Origin: CAG-557 sp045540315
GTDB lineage: Bacteria; Bacillota; Clostridia; Oscillospirales; Acutalibacteraceae
Assembly (NCBI GenBank): GCA_045540315.1
Contig: JAZQHA010000053.1
Coordinates: forward strand, 1 to 64,000
Reading direction: 5' to 3'
DNA length: 64,000 bases
A program made the translations under genes and the position numbers. Position 1 is the first letter of the stretch, and the number at the start of each line of letters is the position of its first letter. Positions 16,631-24,724 of this stretch are shown here, piece after piece. Below the pieces are notes generated by a model that saw only the letters and a list, made by a program, of their open reading frames with translations, was not told the DNA's origin and made no database searches.

Positions 16631-18199
16631 ATGAAAAACGAGCAAATTCAAGAATTTTTCACAAAGGTAGCGCAGGACGAGAGCTTTAAAGCAGAGGTTT
16701 TGAAGTTTAAAGAGGAAATGGAGGCGAAAAAGCTAAACGAGCAAGATGTGCAAAAGTTCGTCGGAAAGGTGCTTTTGCCGAAGGCCAAAAAGTTAGGCTA
16801 CGACTTCTCGGAGAAAGACCTGGCGGATTTTGGCAACTCGCAGGGTATGACAAACTTGGACAAACTTTCGCCGGAAGACTTGGAGAACGTTAGCGGAGGC
16901 GTATTGACTTGGCTGTTTAATGTGATAGCTGGTGTGTTTACGCTGATGGCCGGGGGAGATCCTGGTGCTGCGCCTCCTCCTGTTCCACCGGGCCCTGCTG
17001 TGGTGGAACACAGGGCCGCTGGTGCGGCTGAGGGATTGCCTGAGCTGCCAGAGATAGAAGCTACTGGAGATGATGAGGACTTATCTGAGCTACCGGAGAA
17101 AAAGGCTAAACTTATGGACGAGGCGAAGGCCGCAGGGGACTACGTCAAGCAGCTGCGTGAACGGATTCACCGTGCAGAGGGCACGCGTGCCCTTTATGAT
17201 GGCAGTACCAGAGATGCTATAGCGTCGGCGAAGGAGGAGCAGAGGGAGATGAATGCTTGGAACGCACTGGTTACCCGCGCGACGGTGCGTTTGAACAGGC
17301 TGCCCGCGATTTTGGGTAACCGGGCTGCGCTTGATGCTTTGATACAGAACCGCACAGCTCCGGCTAACCTTGTCAGATGGCAGAATTTAGTTAGAGAGTG
17401 TGAATTAGCTCTCGATGGCCATTTACGGGAGCTTGACAGCGTTGAGGGTATTCTGCATTCGATGCTTAGTCACATTGGTAATGTTCCAGATTTTGTGCGT
17501 GACGTTAACTCCCGGCGGTACTCGATTCGAGTCGGATTACGGAGTTCGTCTCGGCGTGGTCCAAAGAAGATAGAGTTCGGAGACCTTTTTGAAGGCTTAT
17601 CGGACGCCCGAGAACAGCTTGGGAGTTATACGACGCGTCTTCGTGACCTCTTGGGTGCAGATGATGACGTTGGCATAGTCAAAGGGGCTCGTGACTTGTT
17701 CGATGATTATACTTATGATAGGAGTCATTCGCTAGAGCAGAGAGATTCTAAAGCCACTGCTTTCGCCGATCAACGTACTTATGCTATTAGACAAAACGCA
17801 GTACTTCAGCAGGCTGTTGATGATTTGAACGATGCAAAACAAAGGCTAGAGGCAGCGGTCGCTGAGCAACAAACCACCTTTGATGAGTTGCTTGTGGTGG
17901 ACCAGCGGGAATTTGAAAGGACAAAACGAGAGATAAACCGGAAATATGCCAAGGATATGAAGGAGCTTAACGAGCATTTCCAGGAAAAACAGAGGGAATT
18001 GGAAATTCTTCGAGGTGTTTCAGCTGATGAGCGTTCTTCGACGCACGAGAACAATATGATTGAACTGACTCAAGAATTAGAGGATTTGAGACAAGAAATG
18101 GAAGATAAAATTAAATCTCACGATAGAGAGATTCAGGTACTTGAGACAGCACACAGAAGAGTCGTAGATGAATTGCACCAGAACTATGGTCCACAGTAA
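16631..18199 (+). CDS. Nif11-like leader protein 3 with coiled-coil cargo
   Basis: This is 522 residues. Leader 1-90 again ends LENVSGG. Then come a hydrophobic segment (VLTWLFNVIAGVFTLMAGG), a Pro-rich linker (APPPVPPGP), an acidic patch leading to PEKKAKLMDEA (basic cluster 157-161), and long alpha-helical heptad-rich sequence to the end, strongest over the last 140 residues. The cargo is distinct from those of genes 1, 2 and 4. ATG 16631 follows AAAGGATG. The upstream module is conserved. It is the third member of the tandem set; function is unknown. Confidence 0.8.
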   Translation: MKNEQIQEFFTKVAQDESFKAEVLKFKEEMEAKKLNEQDVQKFVGKVLLPKAKKLGYDFSEKDLADFGNSQGMTNLDKLSPEDLENVSGGVLTWLFNVIAGVFTLMAGGDPGAAPPPVPPGPAVVEHRAAGAAEGLPELPEIEATGDDEDLSELPEKKAKLMDEAKAAGDYVKQLRERIHRAEGTRALYDGSTRDAIASAKEEQREMNAWNALVTRATVRLNRLPAILGNRAALDALIQNRTAPANLVRWQNLVRECELALDGHLRELDSVEGILHSMLSHIGNVPDFVRDVNSRRYSIRVGLRSSSRRGPKKIEFGDLFEGLSDAREQLGSYTTRLRDLLGADDDVGIVKGARDLFDDYTYDRSHSLEQRDSKATAFADQRTYAIRQNAVLQQAVDDLNDAKQRLEAAVAEQQTTFDELLVVDQREFERTKREINRKYAKDMKELNEHFQEKQRELEILRGVSADERSSTHENNMIELTQELEDLRQEMEDKIKSHDREIQVLETAHRRVVDELHQNYGPQ

Positions 18200-18262
18200 A
18201 ACTCTGTTGAACGTAACGTTTACTTAACTTTAAAACACGATATGCTTGAAGGAGTGATTAGC

Positions 18263-19546
18263 GTGACAGAACAGCAAATTCAAGAATTTTTCACAAAGGT
18301 GGCAAACGACGAGAGCTTTAAAGAAGAAGTTTTGAAGTTCAAAGAGGGAATGGAGACGAAAAAGCTAACCGAACAAGATGTGCAAAAGTTCGTCGGAAAG
18401 GTGCTTTTGCCGAAGGCCAAAAAGTTAGGCTACGACTTCTCGGAGAAAGACCTGGCGGATTTTGGCAACTCGCAGGGACTGGCAAACTTGGACAAACTTT
18501 CGCTCGAGGACTTGGAGAACGTAAGCGGTGGTGTGAACAAAGGCCTTTTGGGTGCGATGTTCTCGCTGGCTATGTTTATGGGCGTTGGTGCTGGAGCTGG
18601 CATGTCGGCTAGCGCGGTGGATCCTCTGCAGGGCCAGCCGGGCGCTAAGCGTGCGGTGTCTGCTAGTACAGTGGCTAGGGCTACTGGGAGAGAGGCTGAG
18701 CCGGAGAGTGGGGCTGATGACGAGCACCTAAAAGCGCCGGAGGAAAAACGTGCTAGAATAGAACCAAATGGGGCTCAGCAGAGCGGTGTAGAGGTGCTGG
18801 TGCCGACTGGGATTCGTTCGTCTCGGAAAGTTGTTAAAGGTGTGGATGTCCTAAGCTATAGTGGCTGGGCTTCTGATAGAAGAAACTTTGTCGGTTATTT
18901 TGGTGATCAGTGTTATGATGGAAAGAAGGTTTTTATGCTGTACCCCGGGTTCGATGGTCACGCTTTGAAGGTTCCGAGAGGAAAGCGATTGCAGTTGCTT
19001 ATGTATGATACTGGTACTGCGGCGCTTAATGTTCTACGACTGGGTTCTAATGAACACGATACTTACTTTGTTGTAATCGGACAAACGTTGTGGTTTAGTA
19101 TGCAACGACCGCGTAACGTACAATATAGTGCGGAGGAGCTTAACAAGGGTGAAGATGCCTTTCGCAAAGTGACAGATTATATTGTGAACAGGGCATCGAA
19201 GCAAAAACGTCCACCAGTGCAGGGTAAGAAGCCGCCCGTAAATTTAGAGACCCTAAATGGAAATTGGAGTGGGGACAAGGGAACAAGAAAGATATGGGAC
19301 GTTAAGTTCAATGATAATGGTTCTGTTGATATGATAGACTCTGGAAGTGTACATCTGCTAGAAGGCGAAGAGGAAGATGCAAGAGATACAAAGATGGCGC
19401 AAGAACAAGCTCCGCCAGTGCAGCAACCAGATCAGCGTGTGCCGCAAATAAGCCAGACTCTACAGTTCGCTCCACCTGTGCAGCAACCAGGTCAGCCACC
19501 GGTTCAACATCCCTGGCTGGATGATATATTAAATCCTGAGGATTAA
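18263..19546 (+). CDS. Nif11-like leader protein 4
   Basis: This is 427 residues from GTG 18263 (GGAG 8-12 nt upstream). The 90-residue leader ends LENVSGG, and the next 30 or so residues (NKGLLGAMFSLAMFMG onward) nearly match protein 1, so these two share about 129 N-terminal residues. After an acidic/basic patch with KRARI (162-166) the cargo differs: a probable beta-rich domain (about 185-320) and a Pro/Gln-rich tail with repeated PPVQQPxQ. Unlike genes 1-3 it lacks the hairpin-promoter module; only 63 nt separate it from gene 3, so it may share that transcript. Function is unknown. Confidence 0.78.
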   Translation: MTEQQIQEFFTKVANDESFKEEVLKFKEGMETKKLTEQDVQKFVGKVLLPKAKKLGYDFSEKDLADFGNSQGLANLDKLSLEDLENVSGGVNKGLLGAMFSLAMFMGVGAGAGMSASAVDPLQGQPGAKRAVSASTVARATGREAEPESGADDEHLKAPEEKRARIEPNGAQQSGVEVLVPTGIRSSRKVVKGVDVLSYSGWASDRRNFVGYFGDQCYDGKKVFMLYPGFDGHALKVPRGKRLQLLMYDTGTAALNVLRLGSNEHDTYFVVIGQTLWFSMQRPRNVQYSAEELNKGEDAFRKVTDYIVNRASKQKRPPVQGKKPPVNLETLNGNWSGDKGTRKIWDVKFNDNGSVDMIDSGSVHLLEGEEEDARDTKMAQEQAPPVQQPDQRVPQISQTLQFAPPVQQPGQPPVQHPWLDDILNPED

Positions 19547-20066
19547 CTTACCGGCTTTGATTTGATTGACAACTCAGTTAAAGCGCGCCAATACTTTCCT
19601 GACGCATATTCGGTGCACTCAGAGGTATGTTGCGATGGAAATCATATGTCTCTAAAAAATCAAAGTCAAACTTACACCGTCGCAGGCGTGAATGTTGATT
19701 TGCGGCACTATATTCCGGCTCTATATCGCCGTTCTCAGTGATTTTCAGCTCTATAGAGACAATGAAAGCTGTATTCAAAATTTTTGTTAACGCTTTTAAT
19801 ATTTTTGCTGTTGCTAAAAACTCTCATCCTCTTCTAAAAAACGCATTTTCATTCACATATTTCATATAACCACGTAATTAGGGCACTCCCAGCCATTTTT
19901 GCGTAGCCTTGCATATTCACCAATGTGAAGTGCAAGGTTCTTTTTTTGCGTGTTAGATTGTGTAGTCAATATAAAAACATGATGGAATAGAAAAAAAGCA
20001 AGGGAAACTAAAAATGAACAAAGAATGTGTACAGACATGATATTAGCGACAGCGCGTGGCAACAGA
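19547..20066. other. Gene-poor stretch after the leader array
   Basis: I see no convincing gene here. A 66-codon minus-strand frame (19578-19778) lacks a ribosome site and family features. GGGCACTCCC near 19881 resembles a lone end of the cloverleaf repeats. The stretch leads into an adhesin fragment, so decayed accessory DNA is the likeliest reading. Confidence 0.5.
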
Positions 20067-20228
20067 TCAAGCCGCATCATCCTGCGCAGTGTCAGAAATT
20101 AAATCCTCCTCCGCTACGAAGTATTCAATTGACTTCACACCGCTGTGTGGGTCATCTGCCGTAATCGTTGCGGTTTTGTTCTGATTGAAGAACCAACCAA
20201 ACGTGATTGACTGCAGCAGCGGCAAAGG
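20067..20228 (-). pseudogene. Fragment of a Gram-positive surface adhesin
   Basis: On the minus strand, 53 codons without a start read as the bacterial Ig-like segment typical of Clostridial wall adhesins: LQSITFGWFFNQNKTATIT, then ADDPHSGVKSIEYFVAEE and DLISDTAQ, then a stop. An in-frame stop lies just upstream, so it is an internal fragment, not a gene. It may be related to the orphan wall-anchor tail at 5416-5895. Confidence 0.7.
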
Positions 20229-20284
20229 TCATGAATCAATCTGTTGTTACAATACTTTGTAACTGCAGTGTTTTTTAACATGTA

Positions 20285-20315
20285 ACTCCCGCGCGGTATA
20301 GTGCGGGGGTATTTT
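20285..20315 (+). terminator. GC-rich hairpin with conserved loop
   Basis: ACTCCCGC / GCGGGGGT with loop GCGGTATAGT is followed by ATTTTTAA. It shares the whole apex with the terminator at 5901-5930. No intact gene lies just upstream on the plus strand. Confidence 0.8.
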
Positions 20316-20615
20316 TAATCTATTTTTTCTTTATGTCGCTTTTTTGTAACGAAAAAAGCGAGTGGTCTCGCACTGTAACTCAGTGAAACGAATTGCTCTT
20401 ATTGTTGGTGACACATGCAATATAGCGTAAAAATATTTTTCATTTTGATAAGTCTAAATCGCGCTTTGTGCACAGTCGACAACAATGCTTGTTCAGCGTT
20501 GGGCGTTTCGATGTTTTTTGTAAACAGCACAAAAACTGTTGGTTGCATCCTGAATAAATGTTGTAATTAGGTCTAGACACAGTTCAAATTTTTATTTTTT
20601 AAAGGAGATGGTACT

Positions 20616-20747
20616 ATGGTTGAGAAGAAAAAACGGAAACACAACGATGCTACCAATGTGACACAAGCCGGTGTGGCGCCCACTGCGGAGATGAGTGACG
20701 ATTTGTTGGCAAGTGTGAGTGGTGGAGTGCAAGCGCGGCGACGTTGA
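20616..20747 (+). CDS. Very small double-glycine leader peptide
   Basis: This is a 43-codon gene. AAAGGAG (20601-20607) precedes ATG by 8 nt. The product is a Lys/Arg-rich start, then MSDDLLASVSGG, a standard double-glycine export/processing site, then only VQARRR. Cleavage after Gly-Gly would release a six-residue basic peptide. This fits a signalling or RiPP-type precursor, but no peptidase or modification gene is nearby. A 17-codon frame and a terminator follow. The leader is clear; the role is speculation. Confidence 0.6.
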   Translation: MVEKKKRKHNDATNVTQAGVAPTAEMSDDLLASVSGGVQARRR

Positions 20748-20774
20748 CACCGCTGTGAGGAGAGGGGTGTGACC

Positions 20775-20828
20775 ATGTGTGGTCCCAGAGAGCCGACCTA
20801 TCCTTGTCCTGATTGCAATTTGAGATGA
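20775..20828 (+). CDS. Possible 17-residue Cys-containing peptide
   Basis: ATG 20775 follows GAGGAGAGGGG. The predicted product MCGPREPTYPCPDCNLR has three cysteines including a CPDC pair. It begins 27 nt after the double-glycine peptide and ends 24 nt before a terminator, so it would share that transcript. It is too short to judge by composition and could be chance. Confidence 0.3.
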   Translation: MCGPREPTYPCPDCNLR

Positions 20829-20852
20829 TGATTCGGATAAGCTATAAAAATT

Positions 20853-20883
20853 AAACCTCGCTATATACGGCGAGGTTTTTGTT
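20853..20883 (+). terminator. Intrinsic terminator
   Basis: AAACCTCG / CGAGGTTT hairpin (20853-20878) ending in TTTTTG, downstream of the small peptide gene. Confidence 0.88.
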
Positions 20884-20928
20884 GTTGTGTTTACATTTTG
20901 CTATTGATTTTATGTATACAAGAGTGGA

Positions 20929-21171
20929 TTAAACTGTTTTTGCTGTTGCTTGAAATTCTTTTAATTTCTCCTTAAAGTCGGATGGATAATCTTCGGAAAC
21001 TTCGATTTGTAGTGGCTTGGACAAATCTAGAGCAAAAATACCCATGATTGATTTTCCGTTTATTATGTATTTTTCGGAAAAAAGTGTAATTGGAAATTCA
21101 TACTGATTTGCAAAAGCTACAAATTTCTTAACAGTTTCGATATCAGACAATAAAATGTCCTCTTTATACAT
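20929..21171 (-). CDS. HPr-like protein lacking the phospho-histidine
   Basis: This is an 80-residue protein with the fold pattern of the PTS phosphocarrier HPr: ETVKKFVAFANQY (helix 1), the strand pair ITLFSEKYIINGKS, then SIMGIFALDLSKPLQIEV matching the HPr signature around Ser46. The active-site stretch with His15 (GLHARPA in HPr) is absent, so it cannot carry phosphate in the normal way; a regulatory role is inferred. ATG 21171 lies 7 nt after GGAGG. It stands alone on the minus strand between the peptide locus and mtaB. Confidence 0.8.
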   Translation of the reverse strand: MYKEDILLSDIETVKKFVAFANQYEFPITLFSEKYIINGKSIMGIFALDLSKPLQIEVSEDYPSDFKEKLKEFQATAKTV

Positions 21172-21306
21172 TTTGTACCTCCTAAAATCAAACAAAAATG
21201 CTATACTTATATGGTACCAAGATAATTTTTATGGGTCAAGGAAAACAGTTAAATTTAGAGCCCAAAACGACAAATTCTTTTAAAACTCTAAAAAAAGGTG
21301 AGAACA

Positions 21307-22596
21307 GTGACAATTTTTATATCAACTTTAGGTTGCAAGGTGAATCAGTATGAGTCACAAGCAATTTTAGAAACTTTTTGTGAGGCTGGGTATGAGAAGG
21401 CGTTATCTGCCCATACAGCAGATGTTATTCTTATCAATTCATGTACGGTTACTGCTGAAAGTGACCGAAAAGTAAAAAAAACTTTACATAAGTTGCGCAA
21501 AGATAATCCCGCCGCGATAATTGCGGTAATAGGATGCCTACCACAAGCGTTTCCGGAAAAAATGACCCAATTAAGTGAGGCGGATATTATTCTAGGAAAC
21601 GCTAACAAAATGCAAATATTTGAAAAACTGTTAGAATTTAATTTACATAAAAAGAAAATTATTGAACTCAAACCATTTGAAAAAAATGAGCATTTTGATA
21701 AAACGAAGATATGTGGCTTTGATGAACGAACGAGGGCTTTTGTTAAAATAGAGGACGGTTGCAATCGCTTTTGCTCGTATTGTATTATCCCTTATGCTCG
21801 CGGCAGAGTTCGCTCTCGGTCGATAGATGAAATTGTTGCCGAGGTTCAAACTTTGGCCCAAAATGGGTACAAAGAAATCGTTCTTGTGGGAATAAACCTT
21901 TCTGCGTACGGTGCGGATTTAGGTTTAACCTTATGCGATGCAGTGGAAAGTGTATGCACTATTGATGGTATAGAACGTGTAAGACTAGGTTCTCTGGAGC
22001 CGGAATACCTCGATGAAAATACGATTCAACGTCTTGCCAAACAAACTAAATTATGTCCACATTTTCATTTATCGTTACAAAGCGGTTGTGATAAAACTTT
22101 GAAAAGAATGAATAGACATTATACTATTGCTGAATATTTTGAAATCGTTAAAAACTTAAGAAGATATTTCGATAATGTAGCCATCACAACAGATGTAATG
22201 GTAGGCTTTGCTGGCGAGACAGATGAGGAGTTTGAGCAATCTGTAAATTTTGTAAAAAAAGTTGGTTTTGCTAAAGTCCATGTGTTTGCCTATTCCGTAC
22301 GAAGTGGCACACGAGCCGCTAACTTTGAAAATCAAATATCACCGGAACGTAAAAAGCAACGAAGTAAAATAATGATAAATGTAACGGATGATTCTAGACA
22401 CCGTTTTTTAGAAGCTCAGATTGGTAAAATCGAGCCCGTCTTATTTGAAAGATGTGACGCAAACGGTACATTTGAAGGATATACGAGAAATTATACACCT
22501 GTTAAAGTAGAGTCGAAAGACAATTTACAGTCAAAAGTGTTGCTTACAAATTTGTGCTCAATTGAGTCAGGATGTTGCCTGGGTACTTTAATTTAG
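21307..22596 (+). CDS. mtaB: tRNA t6A37 methylthiotransferase MtaB
   Basis: This 429-residue radical-SAM enzyme converts t6A to ms2t6A at position 37 of ANN-decoding tRNAs. The N-terminal UPF0004 domain begins ISTLGCKVNQYESQ and has further cysteines in NSCTVT and GCLPQ for one cluster. The radical-SAM site is CNRFCSYCIIPYARG (CxxxCxxC). A C-terminal TRAM-like region follows. GTG 21307 is chosen because AAGGTGAG lies about 5 nt upstream; a GTG at 21298 overlaps that site. It is upstream of, but not clearly linked to, the sugar cluster. Confidence 0.93.
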   Translation: MTIFISTLGCKVNQYESQAILETFCEAGYEKALSAHTADVILINSCTVTAESDRKVKKTLHKLRKDNPAAIIAVIGCLPQAFPEKMTQLSEADIILGNANKMQIFEKLLEFNLHKKKIIELKPFEKNEHFDKTKICGFDERTRAFVKIEDGCNRFCSYCIIPYARGRVRSRSIDEIVAEVQTLAQNGYKEIVLVGINLSAYGADLGLTLCDAVESVCTIDGIERVRLGSLEPEYLDENTIQRLAKQTKLCPHFHLSLQSGCDKTLKRMNRHYTIAEYFEIVKNLRRYFDNVAITTDVMVGFAGETDEEFEQSVNFVKKVGFAKVHVFAYSVRSGTRAANFENQISPERKKQRSKIMINVTDDSRHRFLEAQIGKIEPVLFERCDANGTFEGYTRNYTPVKVESKDNLQSKVLLTNLCSIESGCCLGTLI

Positions 22597-22842
22597 AAAC
22601 GCTATTTGAAAAAAATGTCACTATTACATTAGGGAATACCATTAAAAGAGAGTCTGACGAGTTACAGAACGATGATAATATTCGCCCTAAAAAATAGATG
22701 CACAAAAACTCCCGTATAATTTTATGAAACAAGAACATGTAAAGAAGTGGTGAAAAATATTTTTAGGAACAAGCCCTATTAATTGAACAGTGTTCTCCAA
22801 AATGATTATTGTATTTTATTGTGGTAAAAACTTGACATCATA

Positions 22843-22868
22843 TGCTATAATGCTTTAATAAAAGGAGG
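22843..22868 (+). promoter_or_regulatory. Extended -10 promoter and RBS of the sugar cluster
   Basis: TGCTATAAT (22843-22851) is an extended -10 element. TTGACA at 22832 is too close (8 bp) to be its -35. AAAGGAGG (22861-22868) sets the GTG start of rfbF. The rest of 22597-22842 shows no gene. Confidence 0.65.
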
Positions 22869-22878
22869 CTTGATCTGT

Positions 22879-23655
22879 GTGAAAGTTGTACTTTTGGCCG
22901 GTGGGTTTGGTACGAGAATTTCAGAAGAAAGTCATTTGAAACCTAAGCCGATGATAGAAATAGGTGGCAAACCAATTTTGTGGCACATAATGAAGTTGTA
23001 TTCTCATTATAATTACAATGAATTTGTTATTTGCTGCGGTTACAAGGCACATAAGATAAAAGAATATTTTGCAAATTATTATTTGCTTTCGAGCGATGTT
23101 ACTTTTGACTTTGCAAATAATAATGATATGGTTTTACATAGTAATTTTGCCGAACCATGGAAAGTTACTTTGGTAGATACAGGGCTTAACACGATGACTG
23201 GCGGGCGAATCAAACGCATACAGAAGTATATCGGTGATGAGCCCTTTATGTTAACTTATGGCGATGGTGTTTCCAATGTAAATATCCGTGAGTTAGTTGA
23301 GTTTCATAAATCACACGGTAAAATGGCAACTATGACGGCTGTTAACGTGGGACAACGCTTTGGTGTATTGGACATAGATGAAAACGAACATACCATTCGC
23401 TCTTTTCGAGAAAAACGCCACGCGGACGGTGGTGTAATAAATGGCGGCTTTATGGTCTTGGAGCCACAAGTTTTTGATTATATCTCAGGTGATGATACTG
23501 TATTTGAGCAAGAACCGCTTGAAACTGTAGCAAAATTAGGTGAGCTTAAAGCTTATAGACACAATGGTTTTTGGCAGTGCATGGATACTCAACGCGATAA
23601 ATTTCAGCTGGAAGAACTATGGACATCTGGAAACGCTAAATGGAAGGTATGGTGA
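22879..23655 (+). CDS. rfbF: Glucose-1-phosphate cytidylyltransferase
   Basis: This 258-residue nucleotidyltransferase makes CDP-glucose from glucose-1-phosphate and CTP, the first step toward CDP-dideoxyhexoses. The N-terminal nucleotide loop LLAGGFGTRISEES is followed by KPKPMIEIGGKPILWH; later come LTYGDGVSNV and the substrate region NGGFMVLEP. Length is as in RfbF/DdhA. The start is GTG 22879, 10 nt from AAAGGAGG. Six nucleotides separate it from rfbG, showing a tight operon. Confidence 0.95.
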   Translation: MKVVLLAGGFGTRISEESHLKPKPMIEIGGKPILWHIMKLYSHYNYNEFVICCGYKAHKIKEYFANYYLLSSDVTFDFANNNDMVLHSNFAEPWKVTLVDTGLNTMTGGRIKRIQKYIGDEPFMLTYGDGVSNVNIRELVEFHKSHGKMATMTAVNVGQRFGVLDIDENEHTIRSFREKRHADGGVINGGFMVLEPQVFDYISGDDTVFEQEPLETVAKLGELKAYRHNGFWQCMDTQRDKFQLEELWTSGNAKWKVW

Positions 23656-23661
23656 GTTCCT

Positions 23662-24717
23662 TTGCCACTGGATTTAAATTTCTATAATGGAAAAAATGTC
23701 TTTGTAACTGGGCATACAGGTTTTAAAGGTTCTTGGTTATGTAAAATACTTATAAATGCTGGTGCTAATGTTACTGGATACTCACTTGAGGCCCCCACCG
23801 AACCAAATCTTTTTGCCCTAGCTGATGTTGAATCAAAAATGCAATCAGTCATCGGTGATGTGCGAGACTTTGATTCTATGAAAGTTGCCTTCGATAAAGC
23901 AAAACCTGAAATAGTTCTACACTTGGCTGCACAACCTATTGTTCGAGATAGTTATAAAGAACCTCGATATACCTATGAAACCAACGTGATGGGTACTGTA
24001 AATATTTTAGAGTGCGTGCGACTTTCAAGTAGTGTGCGCTCTTTTCTCAATGTAACGACGGACAAGGTGTATAAAAACAATGAATGGGAGTGGGGCTACC
24101 GCGAGAATGAGCCCCTTGATGGTTTTGACCCTTACTCAAATTCTAAATCTTGCTCCGAGCTTGTTACTCATAGCTATAAGTCGTCATTTTTTGCAGACAA
24201 CCACGTTGCTATCTCGACTGCGCGTGCTGGAAATGTCATCGGCGGCGGCGACTTTGCCAACGACAGAATAATTCCCGATTGTGTTCGAGCTATTATTAAA
24301 AATGAAAAAATAATAATTAGAAATCCATATTCCACTAGGCCTTACCAACATGTTTTAGAGCCGCTTTATTCCTATTTAATGATTGCGCAAAAGCAATATG
24401 AAGATTCTAATTTTGCTGGGTATTATAATGTTGGGCCGGATGAATGCGATTGCGTTACAACCGGTGAGTTAGTGCAACTTTTTTGCAACAAGTGGGGAAA
24501 CGGCCTACAGGCTGAAATAAGGTCTATTGATGGTCCTCATGAGGCGAACTTTTTAAAATTAGATTGCTCAAAACTAAAGAAAACTTTTAATTGGAAACCC
24601 AGATGGAATATCGAGACTGCCATTGAGAAAACCGTAGACTGGACCAGAGTATATGTTAGCCGTGGAGATATTCCTAGAATCATGGACGAACAGATTGATG
24701 AATTTTTAAGGAAGTAG
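23662..24717 (+). CDS. rfbG: CDP-glucose 4,6-dehydratase
   Basis: This 351-residue extended short-chain dehydrogenase converts CDP-glucose to CDP-4-keto-6-deoxyglucose. It has the NAD loop VTGHTGFKGSWL, the HLAAQPIVRDSY stretch typical of this subfamily, NVTTDKVYKN, and the catalytic YSNSK (Tyr-x-x-x-Lys). Length is normal. The likely start is TTG 23662, with its ribosome site (GGTGAG) inside the end of rfbF. The product feeds RfbH. Confidence 0.95.
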   Translation: MPLDLNFYNGKNVFVTGHTGFKGSWLCKILINAGANVTGYSLEAPTEPNLFALADVESKMQSVIGDVRDFDSMKVAFDKAKPEIVLHLAAQPIVRDSYKEPRYTYETNVMGTVNILECVRLSSSVRSFLNVTTDKVYKNNEWEWGYRENEPLDGFDPYSNSKSCSELVTHSYKSSFFADNHVAISTARAGNVIGGGDFANDRIIPDCVRAIIKNEKIIIRNPYSTRPYQHVLEPLYSYLMIAQKQYEDSNFAGYYNVGPDECDCVTTGELVQLFCNKWGNGLQAEIRSIDGPHEANFLKLDCSKLKKTFNWKPRWNIETAIEKTVDWTRVYVSRGDIPRIMDEQIDEFLRK

Positions 24718-24724
24718 GCATGTT

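Noticed and set aside
19578..19778. A 66-codon minus-strand frame after the leader array
   Set aside because: No ribosome site, no family features, and it lies in decayed sequence.
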